Shown piece after piece: positions 9,654-18,727 of a stretch of DNA of 64,000 bases; within the stretch, counting starts at the first letter, position 1; each line of letters begins with the position of its first letter. The notes under the pieces were generated by a model. The model saw nothing but the letters and a program-made list of their open reading frames with translations, had not been told where the DNA came from and did not search any database. The DNA is from Ktedonobacteraceae bacterium (lineage in GTDB: Bacteria > Chloroflexota > Ktedonobacteria > Ktedonobacterales > Ktedonobacteraceae): NCBI GenBank assembly GCA_035653615.1, contig DASRBN010000038.1:117779-181778 (forward strand). Reading direction: 5' to 3'. The position numbers were made by a program, and so were the translations under genes.

Positions 9654-10022
9654 TTGGTAACGACTGTTAACCTCAATTATCTATACGCGGGCATCCTGTT
9701 TGCCGCCGGTTTCATATTCGTGATGCTGACGACCACCGTGGCAAACATCATCGCCCCTCATAGTAGAACCAAAGAGAAACTACAGACGTATGAATCCGGT
9801 GAGACTCCGATAGGTTCCGCCTGGGTTCAATATCCGCTGGGCTTCTACATCTTTGCCCTACTTTTCGTGGCGTTTGATGTAGATATTGTCTTTATTATCG
9901 CCTGGGCGGTCATCTTTAAGCAATTAAGCGTTTTTGGCTTCTTTGAAATTCTCTTTTTTATTATTGTGCTTGCGATTGGTCTGGCTTACGCGTGGCGCAA
10001 GGGAGTTGTGCGATGGATATAG
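9654..10022 (+). CDS. nuoA: NADH-quinone oxidoreductase subunit A
   Basis: 122 aa with three membrane helices. The conserved loop YESGETPIGSAWVQYPLGFYIFALLFVAFDVD is diagnostic of NuoA/ND3, which sits at the quinone-binding junction of complex I. TTG 9654 is preferred as start because GGAGGGAAGG ends 3 bp upstream; an earlier in-frame TTG at 9600 lacks a site. The 3' end overlaps nuoC by 10 bp, indicating translational coupling. nuoB, normally next, is absent. Confidence 0.93.
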   Translation: MVTTVNLNYLYAGILFAAGFIFVMLTTTVANIIAPHSRTKEKLQTYESGETPIGSAWVQYPLGFYIFALLFVAFDVDIVFIIAWAVIFKQLSVFGFFEILFFIIVLAIGLAYAWRKGVVRWI

Positions 10023-10771
10023 TACCACGTCCAAGAAGTCTCACTACCTCTACGAGTGGATATCGCGACCAGAACGCAGCGCTCGCCCGGGACCTTGCTC
10101 CAATAGCCCAAATAACCGGAAAACCGGTCAATCCAAAGACGCTGAGAGGCGATTATCTCAGCCTGGATGTTGATCGTAATAACCTGGTGGCTGTGTGCCG
10201 TTTCCTACGCGACCAGCTGGGTTTTGATATGCTGAGCTGCATTTCGGGCGTCGATATGGTCGATCACCTGGAAACCGTCTACAACTTGCGCTCGCTTACT
10301 CGCGGGCAACTGCTGCAACTGAAAGTGCGCATAGATAGCGAGAAGCCCGAAGTGGATAGCGTTGTATCCGTCTGGCCTACTGCCAATTGGCTGGAGCGCG
10401 AAACGTTCGATATGTTCGGCATTCGCTTTACAGGGCATCCCGATCTGAGGCGCATGATGCTGGATGATGAATTTGAAGGCTATCCCCTGCTCAAGAGCTT
10501 CCACCAGGTGCCATTAACCACCAAGCCGCCCGCGACGACGCAGGTTGACCCGAATGTAGCCGTTGCCGGGCCATACCAGCAGAAGGGCGTGGAACACGTG
10601 GTGCAGAAAAAGCTGGGGCAGGGCATGGAAGAGCGCCTGCACCCCGGTACGCCGACCTTTGGTCACGCTTTCCACGGGGCAACGGAAGAAGCAAATCAGG
10701 AAAACGCGACGGCAGCAGGCGAATCGGCGCCGGGCCAAACACCGCCCGGTAAAACAGCCCCGGGAAGTTGA
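10013..10771 (+). CDS. nuoC: NADH-quinone oxidoreductase subunit C
   Basis: 252 aa. Residues about 30-180 carry the 30-kDa subunit fold, with the family motif ERETFDMFGIRFTGHPDLRRMMLDDEFEGYPLLK. This is a peripheral-arm subunit facing the quinone site. The C-terminal 70 residues are a low-complexity tail rich in Ala, Glu, Pro and Gly with no known role. ATG 10013 is inside the nuoA 3' end, with GGGAG 8 bp upstream. The nuoD-like portion is not fused; nuoD follows after one intervening ORF. Confidence 0.93.
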   Translation: MDIVPRPRSLTTSTSGYRDQNAALARDLAPIAQITGKPVNPKTLRGDYLSLDVDRNNLVAVCRFLRDQLGFDMLSCISGVDMVDHLETVYNLRSLTRGQLLQLKVRIDSEKPEVDSVVSVWPTANWLERETFDMFGIRFTGHPDLRRMMLDDEFEGYPLLKSFHQVPLTTKPPATTQVDPNVAVAGPYQQKGVEHVVQKKLGQGMEERLHPGTPTFGHAFHGATEEANQENATAAGESAPGQTPPGKTAPGS

Positions 10772-10780
10772 GTAAGTACT

Positions 10781-11224
10781 ATGCCAAAAGCAAGAAAACG
10801 AACAGGAAGATCACAGGCCACAGCTCGCAGGGCTAATGAATCGGCGGTGGACACGATGAATCGGCCCCTACTTTTGCAGGCCGATGAATCGGCAATGGGC
10901 ACGATGAATCGGCCCCTACAGAAGCATTCGAATACTAAAGCGCAAGCCCGGGCAGGCAACGCGACGGCTCCCTCGCAAGAAACAGTAAGCGCTCCGCAGG
11001 TCTATCGTCCGTTCATTTCACCTGTTGTGCGAGGGCCGCAGAGCCTGATTATGCCGGGCATGGTAGCTCTGGGCTGCTGGTTGATGGCTTTCACGATGTT
11101 CTTTCTCTCGACCGATCCGAATCGCAACCTGTTCGGTGGTATTGCCGTGCTGATGGCCCTGATGTGGACGTACAGCTTTGGCACGCGCACGCGCAAATTG
11201 CTCTCACTGCAACGAAAGGCATAA
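10781..11224 (+). CDS. Small membrane protein in the nuo cluster, with dispersed repeats in its coding sequence
   Basis: 147 aa, not recognised as any Nuo subunit. The N-terminal half is basic and low-complexity; the C-terminal half has two membrane helices (LIMPGMVALGCWLMAFTMFFLS and a second one around GGIAVLMALMWTYSF). Two copies of a dispersed 41-bp repeat (family B) lie in frame and encode ESAVDTMNRPL and ESAMGTMNRPL. It starts 9 bp after nuoC and precedes nuoD, so it is probably co-transcribed. The hydrophobic domain may be a genuine accessory protein; the repeat-encoded part is probably a tolerated insertion. Confidence 0.7.
   Translation: MPKARKRTGRSQATARRANESAVDTMNRPLLLQADESAMGTMNRPLQKHSNTKAQARAGNATAPSQETVSAPQVYRPFISPVVRGPQSLIMPGMVALGCWLMAFTMFFLSTDPNRNLFGGIAVLMALMWTYSFGTRTRKLLSLQRKA
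10831..10919. repeat. Two family B repeats inside the nuo-cluster ORF
   Basis: Copies at 10831-10871 and 10879-10919 share the pattern TGAATCGGC...TGG(A/G)CACGATGAATCGGCCCCTAC and match the intergenic copies near 24,780, 43,123 and 43,757. Both are translated in the same frame. Confidence 0.85.
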
Positions 11225-11255
11225 CAGACGGGGTTTTCATTTGATCGGCTACGGT

Positions 11256-11282
11256 GGACAGGCACAAGGCGCTGTCCCTACA
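11256..11282. repeat. Family C repeat before nuoD
   Basis: A 27-bp element (GGACAGGCACAAGGCG then CTGTCCCTACA) nearly identical to the one at 53,563-53,589 and similar to 26,561-26,586. It lies in the nuoD leader, ending about 28 bp before the start codon. Confidence 0.7.
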
Positions 11283-11310
11283 AGGCCACCTTTACATAAA
11301 GAGGAAATCT

Positions 11311-12462
11311 ATGGCAACAAATCAACGTACAAGTGCAAATCCGCACGTGGCGGAAGCGCCCGAGGAAATTAGATCGCAGGAAATGCTGCTCAATATGGGG
11401 CCACAGCACCCCAGCACACATGGCGTTTTGCGCCTGGTGCTGACGCTGGAAGGCGAAACAATCGTCGATTGTACGCCGGTGATTGGCTACTTGCATCGAG
11501 GCATCGAGAAAATCCTGGAAAATCGACCGATTATGGGCGGCATCCGCTATATGGATAACGCGGATTACCTGTCTCCCATGCTCAACGAAATCGCCTACGC
11601 GGGAGCGGTCGAGCAGGAGATGGGCATTGAACCGCCGCGGCGCGCGCAATATATCCGCCTGCTGGTCGGGGAAATGCAACGTATGGCGAGCCACCTGGTA
11701 GCAGTTGGCACCTATCTGCTTGACCTGGGAGCGTTCACCCCTGTGCTGTGGGCATTCCGAGACCGCGAGGGAATTCTTTCGCTCTTTGAGGCGCTGGGTG
11801 GTAGTCGCTTCAACGTCAATTACATGCGCGTCGGTGGTGTGCTGCACGACTTCCCCAAGGGATGGCTCCGCGAATGCGAGGCGTTCCTTGATCGCGTTGA
11901 GAAGAACATGAGCGAGATGGAAGGACTGATCACCGGCAATGAGATCTTCGAGGCGCGCACGCAGGGTGTCGGTTACATCGATCCCCAGCAGGCCATCGCC
12001 TATGGATTGACCGGGCCGATGTTGCGCGCGACGGGTGTGAATTGGGATTTGCGCGTCAATCGCCCGTATATGGCCTATCGCGAAGTGCCGGTGAACGTGC
12101 AGGTACGCCAGGAGGGTGATTGCTTTGCGCGTTACAAGGTGCGCATCCAGGAAATCTACGAAAGTATCCGTCTCTGCCGCGTCGCAATTGATCAGATGCC
12201 CGGTGGACCGATCAGCACGCGCACGCCCATCGCGCTACGTCCTCCTCGTGGTGAAACCTACTTTGCCATTGAGAGCAGCAAAGGCGAACTCGGCATCTAC
12301 TTTATCAGCGATGGCAGTGAATATCCCTGGCGTGGGAAGATACGCGGTCCGTCCTTCGTCAATCTACAAATCCTGCCCGAAATACTGCGCGGCCACAAAA
12401 TGAGTGACGCGGTAGCTATCATTGGCAGCTTTGATCTTGTGCTGGGCGAGGTTGATAGATAG
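11311..12462 (+). CDS. nuoD: NADH-quinone oxidoreductase subunit D
   Basis: 383 aa, the 49-kDa subunit that forms the quinone-binding pocket together with NuoB. Hallmarks are NMGPQHPSTHGVLRLVL, IGYLHRGIEKI, RIASHL-type helix MQRMASHLVAVGTYLLDLGA and the C-terminal ending IIGSFDLVLGEVDR. ATG 11311 follows GAGGAAA at a good distance; the longer reading frame from 11254 would translate a family C repeat and is unlikely. nuoH begins 19 bp after the stop. Confidence 0.95.
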   Translation: MATNQRTSANPHVAEAPEEIRSQEMLLNMGPQHPSTHGVLRLVLTLEGETIVDCTPVIGYLHRGIEKILENRPIMGGIRYMDNADYLSPMLNEIAYAGAVEQEMGIEPPRRAQYIRLLVGEMQRMASHLVAVGTYLLDLGAFTPVLWAFRDREGILSLFEALGGSRFNVNYMRVGGVLHDFPKGWLRECEAFLDRVEKNMSEMEGLITGNEIFEARTQGVGYIDPQQAIAYGLTGPMLRATGVNWDLRVNRPYMAYREVPVNVQVRQEGDCFARYKVRIQEIYESIRLCRVAIDQMPGGPISTRTPIALRPPRGETYFAIESSKGELGIYFISDGSEYPWRGKIRGPSFVNLQILPEILRGHKMSDAVAIIGSFDLVLGEVDR

Positions 12463-12481
12463 CATCTCTGGGAGTTGTCTT

Positions 12482-13864
12482 ATGTATGTATTAAGTTCTA
12501 CAAGCCCTGATCTGGGAACGCAACTGTATAACGGCATTTTATCCTGGCAGTTTCTGCAGTTCGTGGTTGCATTCCTCTCCTTTTTCGGCTTTGTGCTGAC
12601 AAGCGCGATCATCCTGATCCTGGCCGAGCGCAAGATTATGGGCTGGATGCAGGATCGCGTCGGACCAATCCATACCGGCCCATGGGGACTGTTACAGACC
12701 GTGGCTGATGTCGGCAAATTGTTGATGAAAGAGGATATTCATGCCTCTTTGACGGATAAACTGCTATTCCTGCTCGCCCCATCCGTCTTTCTGGCACCCG
12801 TCATCGCGGCTTTTGCCGTCATACCTTTTTCGCCATATGTAACCCTGCCCGGAACGGCGCTGGCTACCGGTATTGTCTATTACGTAGCAATGAGCTCTAT
12901 TGACGTGGTAGGCGTTGTCATGGCCGGTTGGAGTTCCAATAACAAATATGCTTTGATCGGTGGCCTGCGTTCCGCCGCCCAGATGATTTCATACGAGTTA
13001 CCACTAGTTCTTTCGCTTATCGGTGTCGTGATGCTTACCAGCGTTCTGGCCGGCACACTCGGCTATCCTGGCAGCCAGGGCATCGGCACCATCTCAATCT
13101 GGGAGATTATCCATTTTCAGAATGCGGCCGCGTGGCCTGGTAAGGGCATCGGCTTCTTCGATTTTATCTTCGAAGGATTTACACCCTGGGCCTGGTTCTT
13201 CCTGGTGCAGCCCTTGATGATCATCATCTACTACACCTGCGGTCTCGCCGAGACGAATCGCTCGCCGTTCGATCTTCCCGAAGCGGAATCGGAACTGGTT
13301 GCCGGCTATCTGACCGAGTATAGTGGCATGCGCTGGGCGTTGTTCTACCTGGGCGAATATGGCAATATGACGATTGTTTCGGCAATCGCAACGACGCTGT
13401 TCCTTGGCGGCTGGTCCGGCCCGGGCGTTGCCTACCTGACAGGGCTGAATTCTCCTGGCTGGGGACTGCTTGGCAACCTGCTGGGTATTGCTTACTTTAT
13501 TCTCAAAGTCTACCTGCTCTGCGGCGTCTTCATCTGGGTACGAAGTACGCTGCCGCGCCTGCGTGCCGACCAGTTGATGCAGTTCGCGTGGTTGATCCTC
13601 ATTCCCACCACACTGGGTAATATCGTGTTGACCGCGGCGATCTTCCTCATTCTCAATGCCCTGGGCGCATCGAATATCATCTTCCTGGTCATCCTGGGCG
13701 TGATCAACTGGCTGTTAGTGTTTGGCTTCATTCAGGTGGTCAGGCGCGCAACTGTTGCCACGACACGTAGAGCTCAGGCACCTGCTATTCGCGCGCAGCG
13801 GTTGGCCGGTACCCCTGTGCAATTACCTGAGCGCGCTACGGTTTCCAGTGGCCGGGGACAATAG
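12482..13864 (+). CDS. nuoH: NADH-quinone oxidoreductase subunit H
   Basis: 460 aa, a polytopic membrane subunit linking the quinone site to the proton channel. Family motifs include ILAERKIMGWMQDRVGP, the AETNRSPFDLPEAESELVAGY loop and the GMRWALFYLGEY helix. The length is above the usual 320-430 because of an extended tail after the last helix (about 420-460, basic and Ala-rich). ATG 12482 has GGAG 7 bp upstream. A strong hairpin downstream suggests that the transcript ends here, so subunits I-N and B, E, F, G are encoded elsewhere. Confidence 0.94.
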   Translation: MYVLSSTSPDLGTQLYNGILSWQFLQFVVAFLSFFGFVLTSAIILILAERKIMGWMQDRVGPIHTGPWGLLQTVADVGKLLMKEDIHASLTDKLLFLLAPSVFLAPVIAAFAVIPFSPYVTLPGTALATGIVYYVAMSSIDVVGVVMAGWSSNNKYALIGGLRSAAQMISYELPLVLSLIGVVMLTSVLAGTLGYPGSQGIGTISIWEIIHFQNAAAWPGKGIGFFDFIFEGFTPWAWFFLVQPLMIIIYYTCGLAETNRSPFDLPEAESELVAGYLTEYSGMRWALFYLGEYGNMTIVSAIATTLFLGGWSGPGVAYLTGLNSPGWGLLGNLLGIAYFILKVYLLCGVFIWVRSTLPRLRADQLMQFAWLILIPTTLGNIVLTAAIFLILNALGASNIIFLVILGVINWLLVFGFIQVVRRATVATTRRAQAPAIRAQRLAGTPVQLPERATVSSGRGQ

Positions 13865-13895
13865 AGAGAATCTCGAACCTACCTATCACCTGCCG

Positions 13896-13930
13896 GGGAG
13901 CAATGCATGATGCATTGCTCCCTCATTTTT
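13896..13930 (+). terminator. Terminator after nuoH
   Basis: GGAGCAATGCA (from 13897) pairs with TGCATTGCTCC (to 13922) around a 3-nt loop and is followed by TCATTTTT. It marks the end of the nuo transcript. Confidence 0.8.
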
Positions 13931-13984
13931 CCTTCCCTTGTTCTCCTCAAAAAAGCCCGCTATTTGATGAATGATTAAAATAAA

Positions 13985-14045
13985 TTCACCTGAGCAATTT
14001 TCCAGGTGATTTTCTATTTGCAAAAGCAATCAAATAAAGTATAAT
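13985..14045 (+). promoter_or_regulatory. Promoter region of the YccF-like gene
   Basis: A -35 box TTGCAA (14018-14023) and -10 box TATAAT (14040-14045) are separated by 16 bp, 131 bp before the start codon. A hairpin TCACCTG/CAGGTGA followed by TTTT (13986-14014) lies directly upstream and may be a second terminator for the nuo transcript. The rest of the 312-bp gap 13865-14176 holds nothing else recognisable. Confidence 0.55.
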
Positions 14046-14176
14046 AATAATCAGTACGAGTAACGGCATTTTTGTCAAACAGGATCAATCATTCTGCGAT
14101 TGTCGCCGTGTACTCGGAAGATTTTAGTATTGATTCATGCGCAGTTTACTTAACAGCAGTGAAAGGACACACGAGT

Positions 14177-14866
14177 ATGCAGCCCTACCAGCCTTATCCT
14201 GAGCCGCCATCGCGTTCATCGCAACCCTATCCAGAGCAACCTCCCCAGTCGCAGCAATTGCAACCACCTGGCGCCATGCCGTACCCACAACAACAACCGT
14301 ATCCCCAACAGCAGCTCTATTCGCAACCTGGTGCGATGCCGTATCCCCAACAGCAGGGTTATCCTATGCAGTACCCTCAACCGGCGCCGCAAGGGATAGC
14401 GGGGCAAGTAAATGTAAATGTGCATAATTACCAGCCGCAGCCGGTGGTGACGGTCAATATTCACCAGTCGAGTCCGAATTTTTTGCTACGCGTCATCTAT
14501 TATCTCTTCATTGGCTGGTGGGCCGGGTTTTTCTGGTTGAACCTGGGCTTTTTCTTTTGTTTTACGGTAGTACTCTTGCCTGTTGGTCTTGTAATGCTGA
14601 ATCGACTGCCAACGGTATTGACGTTGCGCCCTGCTGGCCAGCAAACGACGGTATCAGTTTCTGGGAGTAACGTGACAGTGGATATAAGAGGGACGCAGCA
14701 GCTCAACTTCTTCGCCCGGGCTCTTTACTTTATCTTAGTTGGCTGGTGGGCCGGTTACATCTGGGCTGTGCTTGGTTATTTCTGCTGTTTGTCGATCTTC
14801 CTACTGCCAGTTGGCTTAATCATGCTCAACCGGTTGCCGGCAGTACTGACGCTGCGCAAAAATTAG
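14177..14866 (+). CDS. Pro/Gln-rich protein with two tandem YccF-like membrane domains
   Basis: 229 aa. The first 70 residues are Pro/Tyr/Gln repeats (PYPQQQ, PGAMPYPQQQ), typical of disordered tails. Two homologous blocks of about 48 residues follow: RVIYYLFIGWWAG...LLPVGLVMLNRLPTVLTLR and RALYFILVGWWAG...LLPVGLIMLNRLPAVLTLR. Each resembles the YccF-type inner-membrane domain with two helices, so it probably arose by internal duplication. Function unknown. ATG 14177 has AAAGGA upstream; a longer frame from 14072 lies over the promoter-proximal leader and is less likely. Confidence 0.75.
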   Translation: MQPYQPYPEPPSRSSQPYPEQPPQSQQLQPPGAMPYPQQQPYPQQQLYSQPGAMPYPQQQGYPMQYPQPAPQGIAGQVNVNVHNYQPQPVVTVNIHQSSPNFLLRVIYYLFIGWWAGFFWLNLGFFFCFTVVLLPVGLVMLNRLPTVLTLRPAGQQTTVSVSGSNVTVDIRGTQQLNFFARALYFILVGWWAGYIWAVLGYFCCLSIFLLPVGLIMLNRLPAVLTLRKN

Positions 14867-14889
14867 CGCAACATTATTGAGCGGCAAGC

Positions 14890-14930
14890 CCCGGCAGGGC
14901 CAACAGATGAGCCTGCCCTGCCGGGTTTTT
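14890..14930 (+). terminator. Terminator after the YccF-like gene
   Basis: An 11-bp GC-rich stem, CCCGGCAGGGC (14890-14900) with GCCCTGCCGGG (14915-14925), followed by TTTTT. It may also shield the convergent PAP2-like gene. Confidence 0.85.
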
Positions 14931-14981
14931 GATCATTTGCAATAGTTGAATTATAGCCGGAGGATCGGTATCGGAGAAGAT

Positions 14982-15647
14982 TTATATTCCCCTTAATTTC
15001 AATACCACCAGCGCGAGGAAAATGCTCAGGATCGATCCGGCCACTACCTGCGCTACGGTGTGACGGCGCAGAACGACGCGCGACCAGCTCACCAGCACCA
15101 GCAGCAAGAACAAGGGCAGCAGGGCCAGGCCATAGAGAACGGTCAGCATGGTAGCAGCTCCTGCCATGGTTGAGGCATGAATACTGATCTTCCACCAGAG
15201 GGTGGTTACCATCAGGATCACAGCGCTGATGGTCGTCAGAATTAAGGCTGTCTGTAAATCCCTTGGCCCATGCAGTAGCGATAGGACGAGTAGCCCAATA
15301 CTGGTAGAAATGATGCCGAACAGAAATGGCCCGGCGCGCTCTGAGCGGCGACTCATCTCAAAATCCGAAAGCTTGCCGGTACGCACGCCGATTACGACGT
15401 AGATCAGAGGACCGACACTGAGAAAGAAGAGCGCAATCAATGCATAGATGAGGGCTGCCAGTTGATCGCGGGCATGATAGAAAGCGACCAGCAAGACAAA
15501 TGGCAGCGAGACCGAGACGGGAGTCAGGACCGTCGAGACAACGCGGGCAAAACGTACGTGCCGTGATTTTACCACAGGAGTCTGGATAACGATATCTTGA
15601 TTGTTCTGTTGCAGCGCTGACACCTGTGAGCGTCCCTGGTTCGTCAT
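14982..15647 (-). CDS. PAP2-superfamily membrane phosphatase-like protein
   Basis: 221 aa with about six membrane helices. The order of motifs follows the PAP2 fold: a basic segment KLSDFEMSRRSERAGPF (motif 1 position), WWKISIHAS (motif 2 position, where PSGH is usual) and SWSRVVLRRHTVAQVVAGS (motif 3, SR-x5-H). The Asp that normally follows the motif 3 histidine is Val, so activity should be checked. It could act on undecaprenyl or lipid phosphates. The ATG overlaps the murI stop by 4 bp (ATGA) and has its own AAGGAG, so it is translationally coupled to murI. Confidence 0.75.
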   Translation of the reverse strand: MTNQGRSQVSALQQNNQDIVIQTPVVKSRHVRFARVVSTVLTPVSVSLPFVLLVAFYHARDQLAALIYALIALFFLSVGPLIYVVIGVRTGKLSDFEMSRRSERAGPFLFGIISTSIGLLVLSLLHGPRDLQTALILTTISAVILMVTTLWWKISIHASTMAGAATMLTVLYGLALLPLFLLLVLVSWSRVVLRRHTVAQVVAGSILSIFLALVVLKLRGI

Positions 15648-16588
15648 AGCACTCCTTCTCGTTTGAGATCGACCTGTTGAGCAATGATTCTATGGCCTAT
15701 GATTTTACTGGCAACATCGCTAAATGCCCCGGCGTCTCCACTACAGAGTACCTCAAGCCTCTCAACGTCTCCAGGGCGTGCATGATTCTGGCTTCTCGCG
15801 CGCATCAAGCCCTCCGCATCCAAAACCGCGTGGGTGCGGCGCGCAATGGCCATTCCACTATCGATAATTTGTATGGAATGTCCGACAACACGCTCGATTA
15901 TGTCCCGTAAAGCAGGGAAATGAGTACAGCCGAGCACAATTACATCAACATCTTGTTTCAGCAATGGCTGCAACGCCTGCTGAACCGTAGCTTCTACAAG
16001 AGGGCCATCGAGTTCACCGCGTTCCACCAGCGTTACCAACTCTGGACAGCCAACGGCATAGGCCTGAATGCCCTCCGCGAACTCATCAATCAATTGGCGG
16101 AGATACAAAGCTCTAGCCGCCTGGTTGGTGGCAGCAATGCCAATGCGGCCTTTTTTGGTAGCGCGCGCGGCAGGTTTTACCGCCGGCACGACCCCGATAA
16201 AAGGGGTTGACGGGAAAGTGGCCCGCAGAGTGCCGATGGCTGCTTGAGTGGCAGTATTGCAGGCAACAATGATCAACTTTACCCCTCGCTCAATGAGAAA
16301 ACGGCTGATCTGAATAGATAAGTCTGTAATATCTTCATCGCTGCGCATACCGTAGGGGCAATGCGCAGTATCACCAAAGTAGATGTATTGTTCGTCTGGA
16401 AGCTCTTGCAAGAGGGCCGCAAGAATGGTCAACCCTCCCGCTCCCGAATCAAAAACCCCTATTGGGGCTGCTGCTTTGCCTGGCAATGTTGACCTTTCAT
16501 TATCGAGACTGCTTTGACTACGTTCGGCATCACGAGCAGGATGTGTTTCGCGTGTAGATACGGCATCCTGTGTATTCCAATCATCCAT
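15644..16588 (-). CDS. murI: Glutamate racemase
   Basis: About 314 aa. Converts L-glutamate to D-glutamate for peptidoglycan. Both catalytic cysteines are visible in their motifs, VACNTAT and GCTHFP, along with the N-terminal PIGVFDSGAGGLTIL and YFGDTAHCPYG. An N-terminal extension of about 40 polar residues precedes the enzyme core. ATG 16588 is favoured over GTG 16594 because AGG lies 5 bp upstream. It forms a two-gene unit with the PAP2-like gene, which fits a cell-wall role for both. Confidence 0.93.
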   Translation of the reverse strand: MDDWNTQDAVSTRETHPARDAERSQSSLDNERSTLPGKAAAPIGVFDSGAGGLTILAALLQELPDEQYIYFGDTAHCPYGMRSDEDITDLSIQISRFLIERGVKLIIVACNTATQAAIGTLRATFPSTPFIGVVPAVKPAARATKKGRIGIAATNQAARALYLRQLIDEFAEGIQAYAVGCPELVTLVERGELDGPLVEATVQQALQPLLKQDVDVIVLGCTHFPALRDIIERVVGHSIQIIDSGMAIARRTHAVLDAEGLMRARSQNHARPGDVERLEVLCSGDAGAFSDVASKIIGHRIIAQQVDLKREGVL

Positions 16589-16716
16589 ATGCACCTGAAG
16601 CGGGTTTACAGCTTATTGCATTTACACTTGACATTTTTGGGTTTGGCTACTATACCCTCCCCACGCGGAAGCAGCAGGAACCGGACCTTTTCCCGGCTTC
16701 CCGATGGGGATTGAAA

Positions 16717-18387
16717 TTATATTGTCACAGTACGAAACTCGCGCTGTTCGCCAAATACATGGCGCATAGCGTCACTGATCTCTCCCAGTGTGGCATATGC
16801 CTCAACAGCAGCGATAATCAAGGGCATCAGATTTTCCGATCCCGCCGCGCCGCGTTCAAGAGCGGCCAGGGCCTGCTGCACGCGTTCGTTGTCGCGTCGC
16901 CGGCGCAAAGCCGCCAGACGCGCGGCCTGCTGCCTGCCGATCTCAGGATCGACGCGCAGCAGCGTTGGGCGCTCCTCGTTTTCTATAGTGAAACGATTGA
17001 CACCAACCACAATGGCTTTTTGCTCTTCCAATGCGCGCTGGTATTCGTAGGCGGCCTGTTCGATCTCGGCCTGCATGAAGCCTTTCTCAATAGCATGCAC
17101 GCTGCCGCCGAGTGCATCGATCTGCCGGATATACTCCCAGGCCTGCTCCTCGATTTTATCCGTCAGGTACTCGATATAATACGAGCCGGCCAGGGGATCT
17201 ACCACATCGGCAACACCGCTTTCGTAGGCAAGGATTTGTTGCGTGCGCAGGGCAACCCGCACCGCCTCTTCCGTTGGCAGCGACAGGGCCTCGTCCTTAG
17301 AATTCGTATGTAGCGATTGCGTGCCGCCGAGTACCGCGGCGAGGGCCTGGTATGCAGTGCGTACAATGTTGTTATCGGGCTGCTGCGCCGTCAGCGTCGA
17401 ACCGGCAGTCTGGGTATGGAAACGCAGCATCATCGAGCGCGGGTCCTGCGCATGGAAGCGGTCGTGCATAATATGCGCCCACATGCGTCGCGCCGCGCGA
17501 AACTTGGCTACCTCTTCAAGCAAGTTATTATGACTATTGAAGAAAAAAGAGAGCCGGCCCGCGAAAGTATCGACATCGAGACCAGCGTTCAGGGCAGCCT
17601 GCACGTAGCTGATGGCATTGGAAAGGGTAAAAGCGACCTCCTGCACTGCGGTCGAGCCTGCCTCACGCACATGGTAGCCGCTGATGCTAATGGGATTCCA
17701 GCGCGGCAGATTCTCCGCGCAATAACGGAACATATCGGTGATGATGCGCATTGAATGCTGCGGCGGATAGATGTAGGTGCCGCGGGCGATATACTCTTTC
17801 AGGATATCATTTTGCACCGTACCGGAGAGCTTGCGCACATCCGCGCCCTGCTTTTTAGCGACGGCAATGTAGAGCGCAAGCAGGATGCTGGCCGTGGCAT
17901 TGATGGTCATGGACGTGCTGATGCGCTCTAATGGTAAGCCATTGAGCAGGGTCTCCATATCTTCCAGGCTGGAGATGGACACGCCGACTTTACCAACTTC
18001 TCCTTCTGCGAGGGGATGGTCGGCGTCATAGCCCATCTGGGTGGGAAGATCAAAGGCGACGGAAAGGCCAGTTGTACCCTGTGAAAGCAGGAAGTGGTAG
18101 CGTTTGTTGGATTCTTCTGCGGTTCCGAAACCGGCATACTGGCGCATCGTCCACAGGCGGGAGCGATACATGCCTGGATGAATGCCGCGGGTAAAGGGAA
18201 ATTCGCCAGGAAAGCCCAATTTATCGTGGGTGTCGAATTCTTGCAGGTCTTCCCCGGTAGGCAGGTCGGGTATTTCGATGCCTGAACTGGTCACGAAGCT
18301 GTCCTGTCGTTCAGCAGTCTTTTCTTTTGCTTTGCGGGCGGTGGTGTCGCGCCACTCCTGGATGTTTTTGCTCTGATGCGGTTCCAT
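16717..18387 (-). CDS. Methylmalonyl-CoA mutase large-subunit (catalytic TIM-barrel, no B12 domain)
   Basis: 556 aa. Interconverts methylmalonyl-CoA and succinyl-CoA. Motifs include [55 protein letters not shown] and the IHTN-like [11 protein letters not shown]. The protein ends where the B12-binding DxHxxG domain would begin, so a separate small subunit is required; none is in the window. ATG 18387 has GAGGAG 7 bp upstream. It stands alone, but a biotin carrier protein of acyl-CoA carboxylase type lies 3.3 kb away, compatible with a propionyl-CoA pathway. Confidence 0.93.
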   Translation of the reverse strand: MEPHQSKNIQEWRDTTARKAKEKTAERQDSFVTSSGIEIPDLPTGEDLQEFDTHDKLGFPGEFPFTRGIHPGMYRSRLWTMRQYAGFGTAEESNKRYHFLLSQGTTGLSVAFDLPTQMGYDADHPLAEGEVGKVGVSISSLEDMETLLNGLPLERISTSMTINATASILLALYIAVAKKQGADVRKLSGTVQNDILKEYIARGTYIYPPQHSMRIITDMFRYCAENLPRWNPISISGYHVREAGSTAVQEVAFTLSNAISYVQAALNAGLDVDTFAGRLSFFFNSHNNLLEEVAKFRAARRMWAHIMHDRFHAQDPRSMMLRFHTQTAGSTLTAQQPDNNIVRTAYQALAAVLGGTQSLHTNSKDEALSLPTEEAVRVALRTQQILAYESGVADVVDPLAGSYYIEYLTDKIEEQAWEYIRQIDALGGSVHAIEKGFMQAEIEQAAYEYQRALEEQKAIVVGVNRFTIENEERPTLLRVDPEIGRQQAARLAALRRRRDNERVQQALAALERGAAGSENLMPLIIAAVEAYATLGEISDAMRHVFGEQREFRTVTI

Positions 18388-18471
18388 GCATAACTCCTCA
18401 CTATGTCCCACAGAAATTATAGCATATTGAGGGGAAAGCGGAGAACACTATGAGTTTTTTGGCCCTCCATC

Positions 18472-18711
18472 TCAAAGCAACTGCTCCGGGTCGATACCGC
18501 ACTCGCGCAATTTCTCGAGAATCAACCTGGTCTTTTCGGCTTCGGCCTGGGCCTGTCTCTCAGCTATTTGCCGGGCCTGAGCTTCGGCCTGAGCACGCTT
18601 CTCCGCCTCCTGCCTGGCCTGCAATTCAATCTGGACTCGTTTCTCGGCGAAGAGCCTGGACCTGGCTTCGTCCTCTGCTCGTTTCTCGGCAACCTCCTTA
18701 CTGCAATACAA
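18472..18711 (-). pseudogene. Coiled-coil C-terminal remnant (Uma2/Rpn-type tail)
   Basis: 79 codons from a TTG, encoding an almost pure charged coiled coil (repeats of [14 protein letters not shown]) that ends [16 protein letters not shown]. Such tails close many Uma2-type or Rpn-type nuclease-like proteins in cyanobacteria and Chloroflexota. No catalytic domain is attached: the frame upstream runs into the end of the Rpn gene without a good start or binding site. I read it as the 3' remnant of a second nuclease gene, or a frameshifted extension of the neighbour. Function not assigned. Confidence 0.4.
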
Positions 18712-18727
18712 TACGATGTACTCCAGT

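Noticed and set aside
9992..10771. Fused or hidden nuoB in the nuoC region
   Set aside because: All of the frame is accounted for by NuoC and a low-complexity tail; no CxxE/C-rich NuoB motif occurs in any frame.
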